A stretch of 64,000 nucleotides of DNA, taken from NCBI RefSeq assembly GCF_000203815.1, contig NW_004457695.1, positions 372,001 through 436,000 on the forward strand, written 5' to 3'. Position numbers and translations under genes: made by a program. Numbering within the stretch: the stretch's first letter is position 1; every line of letters begins with the position of its first letter. Below, piece after piece: positions 1 through 12,099 of the stretch. The notes under the pieces were generated by a model that saw only the letters and a list, made by a program, of their open reading frames with translations, was not told the DNA's origin and searched no databases. Origin of the DNA: Cavenderia fasciculata (Eukaryota > Evosea > Eumycetozoa > Acytosteliales > Cavenderiaceae).

Positions 1-2
1 CC

Positions 3-188
3 CAATTTGACACACAAACACTATGGTCATCAACATCGGCTTCCATTTATCAATATCTTGGTACTAGATTCTACACCAACAAGTCCTCCTCCGACCCTCT
101 CGAAAAAATCAACCAATACACTGAAACTGAATATCAAGTATTAATGAATCAAGCTATTAGATTTCATTATTTAAATTATAAATTATAA
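3..188 (+). CDS. 3' end of an unidentified protein-coding gene (partial)
   Basis: Frame 3 is open from the left edge to a TAA at 186-188 and encodes about 61 residues ending in FHYLNYKL. Composition is ordinary protein, with mixed charged and aromatic residues and no low complexity, unlike the other two frames, which stop early. The gene starts to the left of the window. I do not recognise the family from this C-terminus; no domain motif is visible. The stop is followed directly by very AT-rich sequence, as expected of a 3' UTR here. Confidence 0.6.
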   Translation, partial: QFDTQTLWSSTSASIYQYLGTRFYTNKSSSDPLEKINQYTETEYQVLMNQAIRFHYLNYKL

Positions 189-716
189 ATATTATAATAA
201 TATAATTCCCTCCAAAAAAAACAACAGATTCATAATAAATATTCCTTCTCTCTCCAAGTTCGCAACCCCAGGTCGAACCTGCACATTTTTTCCGTTTTTT
301 TTTTTTTTTGTTTTACGAATTTTTTTGAATTATTTTTATTTTTTTTTTGTTTTCTCGTCCTTGTTCTCGCATGTTAAATATTTATTTTTATTAAATATTA
401 TGATATATTTTGTTTGTTGTCGTTGTTGTGTATTTACAAACAACTTGAGCAATTTTGAGTTTATTGTTGTTTCAGCTGAGAGATAGAAGAAGTTGGTTGT
501 TGTACTAATTGTATAGGCTTGGCAAAGAAAAGTAAAAAAGTAGACGAGGAATCTATAGATTATAGCTATTATAGAAGAGATAAAAAGCAAACATTCCGCC
601 ATACAAAAATTTGTAGTAGATACAATAATAATTATAATTATAATATAATTCATTTTCCCTCCCTTTTTCTATTTAAATCATAATCAATATAACTAAAACT
701 AATATATTAAAACAAA
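189..716. other. intergenic region with the elof1 promoter
   Basis: It contains the 3' end of the left gene, a long T tract near 294-310 and AT-rich sequence leading to the elof1 start. A minus-strand open frame at 336-653 is Ile/Phe/Tyr-rich low complexity and reads like translated AT-rich spacer, so it is not called a gene. Confidence 0.5.
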
Positions 717-1070
717 ATGGGTAAAAGAAAATCATCCAAACCACCTCCAAAGAAAAAGGTCATAGGAAAGATCCCAAAGTACTTTGATTGTCCTTTCTGT
801 GACCATTCTCAAAGTGTAGAATGTATCATGTAAGTCATTCAAAATCGATGTTTCAATTTCAATCATATGTGATATTAATCAAATAAATACTTTTTTTCTT
901 TCTTTCTTTATTTATTTATTTATTTATATAGTAAAAGAGAAAATGGTATTGGAACAGCTACATGTAGAAAATGTAATGCAAATTATTCAACTCAAATTAA
1001 TGATTTGAGTGATCCAATCGATGTTTATACTGATTGGATTGATGCTTGTGAAGAAGCCAACAGAGCCTAA
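717..1070 (+). CDS. elof1: Transcription elongation factor 1 homolog (Elof1)
   Basis: Two exons, 717-829 and 932-1070, joined by a 102-nt GTAAGT...TATAG intron in phase 2; spliced product 83 aa, the normal size of the family. It begins with a basic tail ([14 protein letters not shown]) followed by a four-Cys zinc ribbon: CPFC near residue 25 and CRKC near residue 50. It ends with the family signature [14 protein letters not shown]. Elof1/Elf1 binds RNA polymerase II near the downstream DNA and supports elongation through chromatin and transcription-coupled repair; that role is known for the family, not shown here. The intron lies between the two zinc-binding Cys pairs. The gene stands alone on the plus strand, and the next gene is convergent. 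Confidence 0.95.
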
Positions 1071-1579
1071 ACATGGCATAGGACAGGACAAACCACCTTA
1101 TTATTTTTAAATATTATTCCAATCAGTCGTGGGCAAGGAACAGGACACTCGAGTCATCATCCATTTAAAAAAGTGTAGATAACGTTTTTAAAATTAAATA
1201 AATAATTATTATTTTTTGTACAATATATATATACTGACTATTCCAACTTTCAACTTTGGTATAATTATAATTTGATTTAAACATCTTTATCAATTTTATT
1301 ATTACAATTGAACTTTTTATGATATGCGGGAGATGTTTAAACATATAGGTAGGTTGTTTGGAAAAAAAAGGGATTGATTTAGTTGATTGTTTGATTTATA
1401 AAGGTTATTTACAAAAAAGAGGATTTGGTATATCGTTTTTGTTGTGGTGTAATTGGGGGTGGATATATATATATAAATGATTGAAAGTGAAAGAATAACC
1501 ATCCTACATGGTTGGTCAATTCTCGTTTTGAGGATTTGTTGTTTTTTTTTGTTTGATTTGACTTGTTTTCGTTATCGTT
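1071..1579. other. intergenic region between convergent genes
   Basis: It holds the 3' regions of elof1 and of the convergent kinase gene. AT-rich; a 61-codon minus-strand open frame at 1317-1502 is Ile/Asn-rich and has no protein-like features. Nothing else seen. Confidence 0.4.
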
Positions 1580-3896
1580 TTAATCACCTATATAATGGAA
1601 ATCATTTTGATTAAATATTTCATCATCGGATGAAGAAGATGAATTACGACGTTGATGATTAGCCGTTGCCGACAAGGTGAGTGAAGGGAGAGTATTGTTA
1701 TTATTTGAAAAAAGGTTGGCTGCCGAGTTGATACCAATGTTGTTGTTGTTGTTGTTGTTGGCGTATGGGAGGTTGATGGTGGATGATGTAGGGGTCGTGT
1801 ACAATGCGGTTTGGAAAAGCGTGGGTGCCGAGTTGGGCATATTGACCGAGAGGAAGTCGAGGATGAATCCAAAGGTGGGACGCTCCTCTGCGTTGCCCTT
1901 CCAGCACATTTGCACGAGGTTGGCCAATGGCAACCACATGGGGCTCTGGAGGGCGGGGATAGGCGGACGGTAGTGCTCATAGGCGGCCATATGCGCCATC
2001 TTTAGGGGTGGAAGGTCGCGAGTGGGAGACTCGCCGGTGATGATGCACCACAAGAGGATGCCAAACGAGTAGACGTCTGCTTTTGGCGTGTACAACTCGC
2101 CTACAAACACCTCGGGTGCTTGGAACGGTAGAAAGCCGACCGAGGCGGTCATCTCAAACCCTTGTTCGCGCGACAACCCAAAGTCGGCCACCTTGGCGTG
2201 GGAACACGACTCGTCGAGCAAGATGTTCTTGGTCGACAGATCGCGATGGAGGATGGGGTTGGGTTTCCAGTCGTGCAGGTAAAACATACCCTTGGCAACA
2301 TCGGTTGCGATACGCCACGCCAATTCCGGGTGACTAACAAGGATAAAGTGTCGGTCTGTCAAGAAACGGTCGAGCGAGCCGCCACCCATGTACTCTGTGA
2401 CGATGCAGTTCTTGTCGTCCTCTGAGCAGACACCCATAAACTGGAGTACATTGGGGTGTCTCAACATTGAAAGTATAGCCACCTCTTTAAAGAATACATT
2501 GTCTTCTGTATTCTCAGTGTTACGATAGCTGTTTCTGTGCAACATCTTGACAGCAACCACTGCACCTTTCCAAATCGCTTTCTTTACCTCTCCAAAATAC
2601 CCTCCACCAATCACTTCACCAAATTTAAACTCTGTAAATTTAATATAAAATGCTGACATTTGTAATGCATTTGTACCTTCCAAAGATGATATTGATTCTT
2701 TACCAAATAGATTTTGGTATTCTCCTAAAGAAATTTAAAAAAAGAGTTAGAGAGAAATAAAAAGAAAAGACAATCTATTGATTTGTTTTGTTTGACTTAC
2801 TGAAATTTGTTAATAATGGTTCAAATTCACTTCTGGCTCTTAATAAATTTGAATCATTTCCAACTGTTCTAAACAACATGAATCCATACAACAGGGCATA
2901 GGGTATGGTTGAGAATGCAAGGAAACAATAGGCAAAATCGATTTTAAAGATTAAAAGGATATTTGAAATGACTGCTAAAAAGTTGACTGCCATCAAAAAG
3001 ACTAACCAAAGTCTTGCAGTTGGACGTACAATACTACGTCGAAGTGATACCAATAAAACAGTCGTATAAATAATCATAAATACAACATTGGTTGATAATG
3101 CTGTATATGGATCTTCTGTCATAAATAATTGACATTCAAATCTAAGTAAAATAAAAGTATTATAATTAATTAATTGGTTTTTCTTTTTGTTTCTTTTTGT
3201 TTCTTTTTTGTTTTCTTTGACATACGGAGTTTTACACATTGGACTACCAAAAACATCAGCCAATTGAGTTGCCATTAAAAGTAAATAGAGAAGAATACAA
3301 ATATAAAATGAACGTCTTGATGAGAATTCGTCATCTTTTTTGCCTGCCATGAAAATGAGTACCCAATTGTCAGTGATGATGTGACCGGCCATAATAATAG
3401 TGACGGCGGTGGGATAGACAATTGAAGAGGGTGGTAGAAAGAGTAGGAGAAGTCCTTCAACAGCCAACCATCCACCTACAAACAATAGATGTTTGAAATA
3501 GGTAGACATGAGGATCTTGGGATGATTGATAGTGATCGATGTGTTTTTATCCCACAATGCAGAGTTTTCACCACCTGTTGGTAGGACGTTGATTTGAACA
3601 TAGTCTTTGTTTTCGTTGGATGTAGTTTTGTTTTGAGAGTTGCTAAGTTTTGTTGATCGTGCACTCGCTCCACTGTCTCCCATGTTACTGCCCATAATGT
3701 AGTTGTACGATCGTTGTAATCGAAAGAATAGATAGAGTGCCGAAAAGAGGTATCCAATTGCCATGGTATCGACCAATACGTTAAACACCAAACTGGCTTC
3801 TCCATTACCGGCAATATCAAAGCTCTGCGTAAACAAAGCCTTGCAGAATGAACAAGAAAAGTCTGGTCTTTCAACCGACTCACATATTCCTCCCAT
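1580..3896 (-). CDS. Seven-transmembrane domain-containing protein kinase (VSK family)
   Basis: Three exons on the minus strand: 3896-3226, 3141-2801 and 2724-1580, about 718 aa. Introns are 84 nt (3142-3225) and 76 nt (2725-2800). The first 330 residues contain about seven hydrophobic segments, e.g. LVDTMAIGYLFSALYLFF, ICILLYLLLMATQLA and FLMAVNFLAVISNILLIF. A TKL-type kinase domain follows from about residue 357: Gly loop GGGYFGEV, VAVK lysine, HRDLSTKN catalytic loop, DFGLSRE and APE. The tail is Asn/Ser-rich low complexity. This is the architecture of the Dictyostelium VSK kinases (VSK3 is linked to late phagosome maturation), so a membrane-bound kinase of the endolysosomal route or the cell surface is likely. 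All main catalytic residues are present. The 84-nt intron is in frame and stop-free, so the reading frame stays open even if it is retained. Confidence 0.9.
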
Positions 3897-5144
3897 CTTA
3901 AATAGATAAGATAAGGGATTATTATGTTAAAGATAAGATAAGATAAAATTTGATTGATTGATTACTATATCTATATCTATATCTATTTCTTTCTTTTGTT
4001 TCTTTTTTTGAGTTGAGTTGTTAATGATACAAAGTTGTAGTAGTTGTAGTAGTAGTAGTATTATCTCTCTTCTTTCTTTCTTTTTTTGTTGTTGTTGGTA
4101 GTTATAGTTATATAAATTAAATTGTAGGAGTACTTGGTATACGATTGATTGTTTAGTTGGTTGATTAGTTGATTAGTTGGTCTAGTTTTAGGTACCTATT
4201 CTGCCTGTTGTGCTACGAGTAATGTAAGGGTGTGTGTATGTATGTGTGTGTTGTTGTTTTTAGGTTGTTGTAGTAAATATCTCGAGAGATGATTATCTAT
4301 CTATCTCTCTTTCCCTTTTGATAATATAATGGTACACAGATGATAATATAATGTGTGATGATCACTCTTTTGTTCTCTAGAGTAAGAATCCTCCTTCTTC
4401 TTCTTCTCTCTTTTCTTTTTTTGTAATAGTACTACTACTTTCGCTGCGCTGATAATAAAGTAGGGTAGTTGGTGGTTGAGAAAAACAATTGTGACTCAAC
4501 ACACATCATAATTTTTTGTTTTTTCCCACCTCGAACGCCTGAGGAATTGCGACTGGAAATCCATCACAACCAACTAACATGGAGTTCATTACAATTGAAT
4601 TGACCTGATGGATCACCTGCTCATGATCAAGATCACCTTGATTTCATTCCCCTCATACTCAAAAAAAGAAAGTATATTGTATTGTATTGTGCTTTTTAGA
4701 AAGTATTTTTCAAAAAAACTACATAAGAGTTTGAAAAGTTGTTGGACAACGTCTTTTCATTTTCGGTTCCTAAAAGTTAACATTGATCGATTATTATAAA
4801 TATCAAGATATCGATTGTCGAATACCATGCATGATCTCATTGAGAGAGAGAAGTCAAGTTGTTTCCCAGGGGACACTTCTCACAATTGAAAAAAAAATGA
4901 ATTGAAATTTCGGTAAACAAATAAATATATAATACTAAATCAAATAATGGTACAAACAATCCATTTATATATTTGTTAATTTTTTTTTATATTTAAAATT
5001 TATTAAGTTAAAACGATTATAAAGATGATGATTATGATGGGACAATATTATTAATACGATTTGTGGTTTGGTGTTGTTTGGGGAGAGTAGGAGGTTGTTG
5101 GTAGTTATTGTTGGTTGATTAAAAAATTCTAAGGTTTTGAAAAA

Positions 5145-5181
<37 letters not shown>

Positions 5182-5202
5182 GTTATTGTTATTATTAATT
5201 GT
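3897..5202. other. intergenic region: kinase promoter and Nog1 3' flank
   Basis: About 1.3 kb without a supportable gene. It holds the upstream region of the VSK-type kinase (CT- and GT-rich simple runs at 3970-4420) and the 3' flank of nog1, including a TTA microsatellite at about 5143-5181. A 63-codon frame at 4608-4799 has no protein-like features. Confidence 0.5.
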
Positions 5203-7602
5203 TTATCTACGACCAGTTTTACCGGCACCTCTTTTACCAGCGAACAAATGTTTGGGCATAAGATTTGGAATATGATGATCACCTTCACCTTTGTAACCCA
5301 ATTTGTTTCTCTTACGCATACCTTCCTTGCCAAGCATAACAGCCTCTTCCTTTTGTGGAAGATCACGATAACCTTCTCCGTCGACTGGAGCTGGGGTTTT
5401 CGAGGAACCACGGGATTGCGAACGGTTGAGAGAGAGACCACGACCTTCGACAGAGACACCACGCGACTCGGAACGGTCACGCTTACGACCGTGACGCGAG
5501 AGCGAACGTTCGGATGGACGACGGCTCTTGGAACGGTCTCTAGACTTGTCGGCAACATCGTCCATGATGTCGCCCAACTCTTCCTCTTCGACACCCATAC
5601 GAGTGAGGGTGCGCTCCATGTGGTCCTTGTCGAGGCCCTTGTGTTGACGGGTCAATTTGGGTCTGCCGGTCTTGCCGAGCAAACGGTCCATCTTGATCTC
5701 GCTCTTTCTGGCGTGGATCTCGTCGAGCAACTCTTGGTTCTCGTCGTCGAGGTCCGACTCGTCCGAGGCGTCGCCGCCGTTGGCACGGAGCTCTTCGATC
5801 AAGGCTTCCTCCTCACGCTCGAGCTCGTCGAGACGTTCGAGAATGTCGGGGTCGATGAAATCGGAAATGTTACGGCCGTCCATGATTTCGGGAATAATGT
5901 CGAATTTCCACGAGTCGTCCTTGAGCAAGTACTTACGCTTCCAGAGGTTGATGTCAAAGATGGGGATGATACCCTTTTGGTATTCGAGATCATCTTGTTC
6001 TTCTTGGAGCACCTCCATTTGGCCTGGAGTCAATGTGACCTTGTTCTTGTTGAGAGTGTCTGGGTCGGCGAGACGTGCGTTGGCAACCGACTCGGGGATA
6101 AAGACGGAACGGACCTTTTCGTCACGTGGCTTGGGTTGGGCGGTACGGAGACGGTGCAAGTCCTTGCTGATCTTGCTCGAGGCCATCTTCTTTTCGATAC
6201 GGTCGGCCAACAATGTGGTGCAGGCAACGTCCTTTACCTTGGAGACACCCTCTTCGGTCAAGGTGCTCATTGGCAGGATCTGGGTGCCTCCAACACCTCC
6301 CTTGGCGGGGTCGGTCAACGATTGGATCAATGCCCAGTCGTCGGCTGGCACATCTTCTGGTCTACGTACATCAATCTTGTTAATAACTACAATCAATGGT
6401 TTATTTAAAAACAATGCCTTGATACTGAAAAATAAGTCAACCTAGAAAGAGAAGAAAGAAAAAAAAAGTAAGTAAATGATTGAGAGAGAGAGAGAATGTT
6501 TGTTTGATTGTGTTTGATTGTTTTAGGGTTACATACTTGTTGTTTAATAGTATAACCACAACGTTCAGAAATATCGATTAAAAAGAGGACGGCAGCATGG
6601 AGATGAGCAAGAGCAGTGATGGATTGCATTTCGATGGTGTTACGTTCTTCGAGTGGGTGATCGAGGATACCTGGGGTATCGATGACTTGCCAGATGTTGT
6701 ATTTGTAATCAGTGTGACCAACAAACAATGATTTGGTGGTGAAGGCGTATGGTTGGACGTCGACGTTGGCACGGGTCATCTTGTTCATAAACGATGATTT
6801 GCCGACGTTGGGGTAACCGCACATCAACAAGGTACGGGTGTTTGGATCGATCGATGGAAGACGAGCCAAATGTTGACGTACTTGCTCGAGATATGCGAGT
6901 GAACTGTTTTGCTTCAACATCAATGTACACATACGACCCAAAGCGGCACGCTTGAGTTGCTTGCAACGGTATAACGAGTCACCATATTTCAAAAGACGCA
7001 AGTAATCCTTTGCTATATTATCAATAAGATTACGTGCTGTATTTAATTGACCAAGTGCCAACTTGTAATGATCCTTATCATAAAGTACATTTACAAGATC
7101 TGCATAAAATGGATGAATGTCCTAAAAATGATAAGTAAATAATAACGTTTGATTGAAAGGTAGGTTTGTTAGTCTTTCATTACAATAAGCAAAGCAAGTA
7201 GAAGTTTGGGTTGTTCGAAAAATCACAAAGTGCACGTCCTACATGCGAGAGATGGACATCGACGACAAAGACACAAATATTTTTTTTTTTAAAAAAGTTG
7301 TATCCTTTGCAGCTTCAAGCTTTGTCGTCCGTCGTCGTTGTCTACATCATGTGATTTATACTATATTATGGTTTACTACATACATCTAACAATGGGAAAT
7401 CTTGAATGATTTGGGATAACTTGTCGTGATATGATTGTTGAGTAAACTTGACTTTACGCATGTAAAAAGATCTGATTCTAGAGATATGGTATTGTTTATG
7501 TACTTCGGTAGGTGTCTTTCTTTGTGTCTTTGAAAGTACAACATCTACAAAATCTCTTGATCCAGGTACAACCTGAATTGATTTAAAGTTATAGAGAACC
7601 AT
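5203..7602 (-). CDS. nog1: Nucleolar GTP-binding protein 1 (Nog1/GTPBP4)
   Basis: Three exons, 7602-7384, 7121-6537 and 6441-5203, encode about 680 aa, the normal length. Introns are 262 nt and 95 nt and both are in phase 0. The start [18 protein letters not shown] is the family N-terminus. The Obg-class GTPase domain shows G1 GYPNVGKSS (about residue 175), G3 DTPGILDHP and G4 NKID. The N-terminal helical block [20 protein letters not shown] is nearly identical to other eukaryotes. The C-terminal third is charged, with an RS-like stretch, and ends in a basic [17 protein letters not shown] tail. Nog1 acts in the nucleolus and nucleoplasm in 60S subunit maturation with Rlp24. The third exon has markedly more G/C in third codon positions than neighbouring genes, which suggests high expression. 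Confidence 0.97.
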
Positions 7603-8285
7603 TATGTATTATATATGTATATGTAAGTTTATGAAAATATAAAGAAAAAATCAATTCCAAGCAAGTGAAATAGTTAACGTAGGTAGATAGATTGAAGATG
7701 TGATTGATGTGATTGATTATAATATATAAACAAACAAACAAACTAATTAATCGTTATTGTTATAAAATAAAAACGAGAAATAGTATAGTATGGGTGGGAG
7801 GGTGTTATAATAGCGAAATCAAACAACAATAGTTTATAAAAAAAAACGAGTGGCTCTTTCGTCTTTTTTGAAAAAAAAAAAAATTGAAAAATCGAAAAAA
7901 TTAAAACAAATACAAACCGACCCCCCCAACAATGGATGCAATGGTTAATTAATAATATAATCGGACCAAAGGGAAAGTAGATCTTGATTAATCATAGTTC
8001 CATGGAATGGGATGTTCATCATCGGATTACATTTATAATTCAATGATATTCGTCCTCATTCATTCGAATTCGTGTTGGATAATAATTCAAAACCAAAAAT
8101 CATATTATTATTCGTCCGCGATTTGTAATAATATTATTTTTGGTTGACAGAATTAAAAATAATTATTTTATGGGTTGGTTTCCAAGATGATTCAAAAGAA
8201 TGGATAATATGATAATGTATGTAAATAACATAATAATATTTATGTTTGATTGAGTTTAGTTGGTTGGTTCTACTTTTAATTGATT
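7603..8285. other. intergenic region, nog1 promoter
   Basis: About 680 bp upstream of nog1 and downstream of the GRASP gene. It contains an A tract near 7870 and a seven-C run at 7921-7927 (G-box-like on the other strand). No open frame worth calling. Confidence 0.4.
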
Positions 8286-9362
8286 TTAAAATTGGATTGG
8301 AGTAAATTGATCAGAGGAAGTAGCTACTGGTTTGTTTGATGAGTCCAGTTGTTGTTGTTGTTGATGTTGGTGTTGATGATGTTCAGAGGAAGGAGTGGAA
8401 GAAGATGAAGATATATTGTTATGAGTAGTTTCAAGTGTAATAGGTGATTGTGATTGCGTTGTTTGGTTATTATCTACAGGTAATTTTTGGATTGGTGATA
8501 CTGATTCTAAAGTTAAAGTTTGTTGATTTGTTTGTTGTTGTTGTTGTAATAAAGGTTGAATTTCTTCTTGTTGAGGATGTTGTTGTTGTTGTTGTTGTTG
8601 TTTGGTTACTTTTGTTTCAATAGGTACAAATTGAGATGTAATATTTTGTTTGGTTGGAATTCTATGTAATAGACCGTAACCTATATCACATCCGAGACTA
8701 CCGGAACCACCCCAATTCTTGTTGGGTGTGATGGTTAAGAGTCTGACTTGCTCGGTGAGCGAAGAGTATACGTAGAGTTGGATTGGACGGTACATGTTGT
8801 TGTTGATGAGTGTGATAAAGTCGTCTTGGTCGTTGAAGATCATGTCGGGTGTACCGACGATATAGTCTGTCTTTGTTTGGAGACCCGACTCGTGTGCGGG
8901 ACTGTTTACATAGACATCGAGTATATGCCATACTGCCTCCATGGTCTTTTCCCACGAACAGAAACGAATAGAGATGCCTGCCAATCCGCTGCCACCCCAT
9001 GTATTGGACGGTACGATCACTTGCTCACGTGTAGTGTCTGATTTGATGTTGTAGACGATCAAGTTGACCGACTGACCAATATTACCACCAAAGATGTCTG
9101 CAAACCTTCTATCCTCTGCATCAAACACAACTTGGTTGGCTGCTACTATAAAGTCAAAGAATGGTACCAATCGACCACATGCAGGTGAATTGGGTTGTAC
9201 CTGTAACACATGGTATCCCATCTTATTGTATATATCACCTGCATTTTGTTTGTTTGATGATGACGATGACGTAGTTGGTGATGACGATGATTGTTGAAGT
9301 GGTGGTGATGATGATGATGATTGTTGTTGCTCATCATATGGTTGACTTTGTCCTTGTCCCAT
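8286..9362 (-). CDS. Golgi reassembly-stacking protein (GRASP55/65 family)
   Basis: Single exon, 358 aa. It starts MGQGQS, with Gly2 suited to N-myristoylation as known for GRASPs, then a Ser/Gln-rich insert to about residue 48. Two GRASP-type PDZ domains follow: GYHVLQVQPNSPACGRLVPF...(about 49-140) and WHILDVYVNSPAHESGL...(about 145-235). Each has the repeated NTWGGSG / NKNWGGSG motif, and the second is followed by the LGCDIGYGLLHRIP signature. The last 120 residues are a Gln/Ser/Thr-rich disordered tail. The family tethers Golgi membranes and supports unconventional secretion (AcbA in Dictyostelium); that is family knowledge. It is divergently transcribed from threonine synthase. Confidence 0.95.
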   Translation of the reverse strand: MGQGQSQPYDEQQQSSSSSPPLQQSSSSPTTSSSSSNKQNAGDIYNKMGYHVLQVQPNSPACGRLVPFFDFIVAANQVVFDAEDRRFADIFGGNIGQSVNLIVYNIKSDTTREQVIVPSNTWGGSGLAGISIRFCSWEKTMEAVWHILDVYVNSPAHESGLQTKTDYIVGTPDMIFNDQDDFITLINNNMYRPIQLYVYSSLTEQVRLLTITPNKNWGGSGSLGCDIGYGLLHRIPTKQNITSQFVPIETKVTKQQQQQQQHPQQEEIQPLLQQQQQTNQQTLTLESVSPIQKLPVDNNQTTQSQSPITLETTHNNISSSSSTPSSEHHQHQHQQQQQLDSSNKPVATSSDQFTPIQF

Positions 9363-10110
9363 CCTCCACTATCTATCTATCTATCTATTCTCTATATATA
9401 TATATATATATATTATTCAATTATATTTTGAATGAATGAATGAATAGTATACTTTCTTATCTGTTATCTAAGATTTCTTAATATTTAGAAATATTTCTAA
9501 ATATTTTTCATATTATTAAAAAATGACAAAGACATAGTTGGAAGTGGGTATGAGCAATACATTCATTTTTTAAAAATAAATAATTACACACTATAGTACA
9601 TACAAACAACACACAGACCATCCAGTCATTGTAGGACACCCCTTCTAAGACATCAAAATGATCTGATCTGTATTCTATTATTGGATAGAGATAGAGAAGA
9701 TGGAATAATATTATATTATACTTTTAATTAATATATTAAACAAAACATGAATGAATGAATAATAGTAATAGAGATAAAAAGAAATTTATAAATATTATAT
9801 TTATTTTCTACCTCTTTTCTTTCTTTCTTTATTGATTATAATTATCTTGTTCTTTCTTTTGAAATTTACCAAATCACATCTTTACCAAAATATCCTCGGT
9901 TCCAACACATCAGAATAAAATATCTGAATCAAGACCAAGAACAAGGTGTAAAACTGAGTTTTATCCGCCGATACTTGTAAAGATACATTCGTTGGTCGAA
10001 GAGCAGTTTTACACATTGCCGTTGCATTGGCTGATTGCATTCTTATCATAATTGTAGAAATAGATAGAGACACAGATAGATAGATAACAACAAAATACAT
10101 TCATCATATC
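9363..10110. other. divergent promoter region (GRASP / threonine synthase)
   Basis: About 750 bp between two divergent starts. AT-rich with TATA repeats near 9400-9420 and ATGAATGAATG repeats. A 72-codon minus-strand frame at 9882-10100 ends in a hydrophobic stretch, but it overlaps the threonine synthase 5' flank and I could not assign it. Confidence 0.4.
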
Positions 10111-11879
10111 ATGGTCATGACTAAAGATAATAGTAGTAGTAGTTGTAGAAATAATAGTTGTAGCAGTAGTTATATGACACATTTAGAGTGTAGTCGTTGT
10201 AGTCATATAGAGGATTGTAACAAGTATGTAGAATAGCTAGCTGCGTGCAATGACAACAAAGTGATCAAAACATTGACTAACTCACCTTTTAACCCCCCTC
10301 TCTTAAGAGTGATAAATGTTTGTTCAAAATGTTCAAGTCCGCTACTAGTAAGATACGATTTGGAAAGAGTTGCAAAACTATTGACAAAGGAGATGATTTC
10401 AAGTAGAGAAGCTTCGTTATGGAGATACAGAGAACTATTGCCATTACAAGACATGGCCTATAAAGTATCAATGGGTGAAGGAATGTCTCCACTCTGGAAA
10501 GTAAATTCATCTTCTTCATACCCTTCCTCATCTTTACATTCTGAAGCACCTCGTGCAAATGCAAATGGTGGTAGTTATAATAATAATAATAGTGATGGAT
10601 CAATAGTTTCATCATCATCATCATACTTGAATATGACATCACTGTGGATAAAAGATGAAAGTCAAATGCCAACTGGTACATTTAAAAGTAGAGGTTCATC
10701 AGTTGCTATATCAAGAGCAAAAGAGTTGGGTTTGAAAACTGTTTGTCTACCAAGCAATGGAAATGCAGGTGGTGCATGGGCATGTTATGGTGCACGTGCA
10801 AGAATGAACGTGGTACTTGCTATTCCCAAAGATGCCACTTGTATGGCAAAAGAAGAAGCAATGATATATGGTGCATCGGTGTATCTAGTAGATGGAATGA
10901 TCACAGATTGTGGTAGAATCATAAATGACTATGTCAAAAGAGAAAACCGAGCCGGTGGCACCAGTTTTGAAGTATCAACACTAAAAGAACCGTATCGAGT
11001 GGAAGGCAAGAAAACAATGGGTTATGAAATAGCTGAACAATTAGGTTGGCAATTCCCAGATGCTATAGTATATCCTACAGGTGGAGGTGTTGGGATAATA
11101 GCAATTTATAAAGCATTTCAAGAATTATTAGATTTAGGGTAAAAATATATTTTAAAAAAAAAAAGACAAATCAAATCAAATCAAAATAATATTAATATAT
11201 ATTAATTAATTATTTCATGTTTAGATGGGTTCATTCACCAATGCCAAAATTTATATCAATACAATCAAATGGATGCTCACCACTTAAAAAGGCATTTGAC
11301 AATGGACAAGATCGTTGTGAAGTATTTGAAAATGCAAGTACCATAGCTGTCGGAATGAGAGTACCAAAAAGTTTTGGTGATTTTATGGTAAGTATTTAAA
11401 AATTAAAAAGATAGATGAATATTGATATTGATATTGTTGGTTGGATTTATTTATTTAATTAATATTTATGTTTCTAGATAATAGATATATGTAAAAAGAC
11501 AAATGGTGGATTTTTGACGGTTAGTGATACAGAGATTTTAAATATGTATAAAGAGTTTCCAAGGAGAGAAGGAGCCTTTTTATGTTTGGAAGGTGCAGCG
11601 GCTATGGTTGGTGTTGAAAAGGCACTAGAGTGTAATATGATTGGGTGTAATGACAGAGTCATTTGTATTAATACTGGAACTGGTCTAAAGACACCAACCA
11701 TTTTCAATCATTCCTCCATCATTAACCAATTACCAATTCTAGATAAGAAATTTGGTTCAATTGATATTATTAATGATGGAGGTGACACCAACAAGATTAA
11801 TAATAATAATAATAATAGTAGTAATGGTTGTCATGGTAGTAGTAATGGAAATGGACATAATGGTCACGGCCATCAATAA
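10111..11879 (+). CDS. Threonine synthase (PLP-dependent)
   Basis: Four exons, 10111-10223, 10308-11138, 11225-11387 and 11478-11879, about 502 aa. Exon 1 was too short to be listed as an ORF; it supplies the expected HLECSRC half of a zinc-ribbon-like N-terminus, completed in exon 2 by VCSKCSSPLLVRYDLE. The Schiff-base lysine lies in PTGTFKSRG (about Lys164); SNGNAGGAW and YPTGGGVGI are the substrate and phosphate loops. The C-terminus is Asn/Gly/His-rich. The enzyme converts O-phosphohomoserine to threonine. The length and the zinc-ribbon N-terminus resemble plant and archaeal type threonine synthases. Splice phase is consistent through all junctions. PLP for this enzyme would come from the pdx1/pdx2 complex encoded 40 kb away. 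Confidence 0.93.
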
Positions 11880-11903
11880 AAATGCAAGAGAGTGAGGAGT
11901 GCG

Positions 11904-11930
11904 GATGACGATGATATCATCATCGTCATT
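11904..11930. repeat. short near-perfect inverted repeat after threonine synthase
   Basis: GATGACGATGAT is followed at once by ATCATCATCGTC, giving a hairpin of about nine base pairs 25 nt past the stop codon, then a T-rich stretch. It may aid 3' end formation or be chance in GAT-rich DNA. Confidence 0.3.
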
Positions 11931-12099
11931 GCCATTTTATTTTATTTTAAAAAGTCAACATCAAAAAGGGTTTCGTAATAGCATCATCACAAGGCAAGTG
12001 TGAACCGATCAAAGATTGATGGGATGAAAGATAAAATACTATAAATAGTGAGTGTTCATTGTGAATGATTCAATTTTGAATGAAACAAGATCAGCAAAA

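Noticed and set aside
245-280. tRNA-like CAGGTCGAACCTG palindrome
   Set aside because: It recalls a T-arm but no matching acceptor, D or anticodon arm could be folded around it on either strand.
4525-4565. hairpin CCTC...GAGG in a less AT-rich stretch upstream of the kinase
   Set aside because: Only four base pairs and no second copy; not enough for an RNA call.
5137-6408. 423-codon plus-strand open frame opposite nog1
   Set aside because: It mirrors the highly conserved Nog1 exon; the antisense frame is open because of the G/C-ending codon pattern, and its product is a Leu/Val/Thr-rich sequence without family motifs.
9882-10100. 72-codon minus-strand frame with a hydrophobic C-terminal stretch
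   Set aside because: It lies in the divergent promoter and its ATG is 11 bp from that of threonine synthase. I compared it in mind with kish, OST and TOM small proteins and found no fit.
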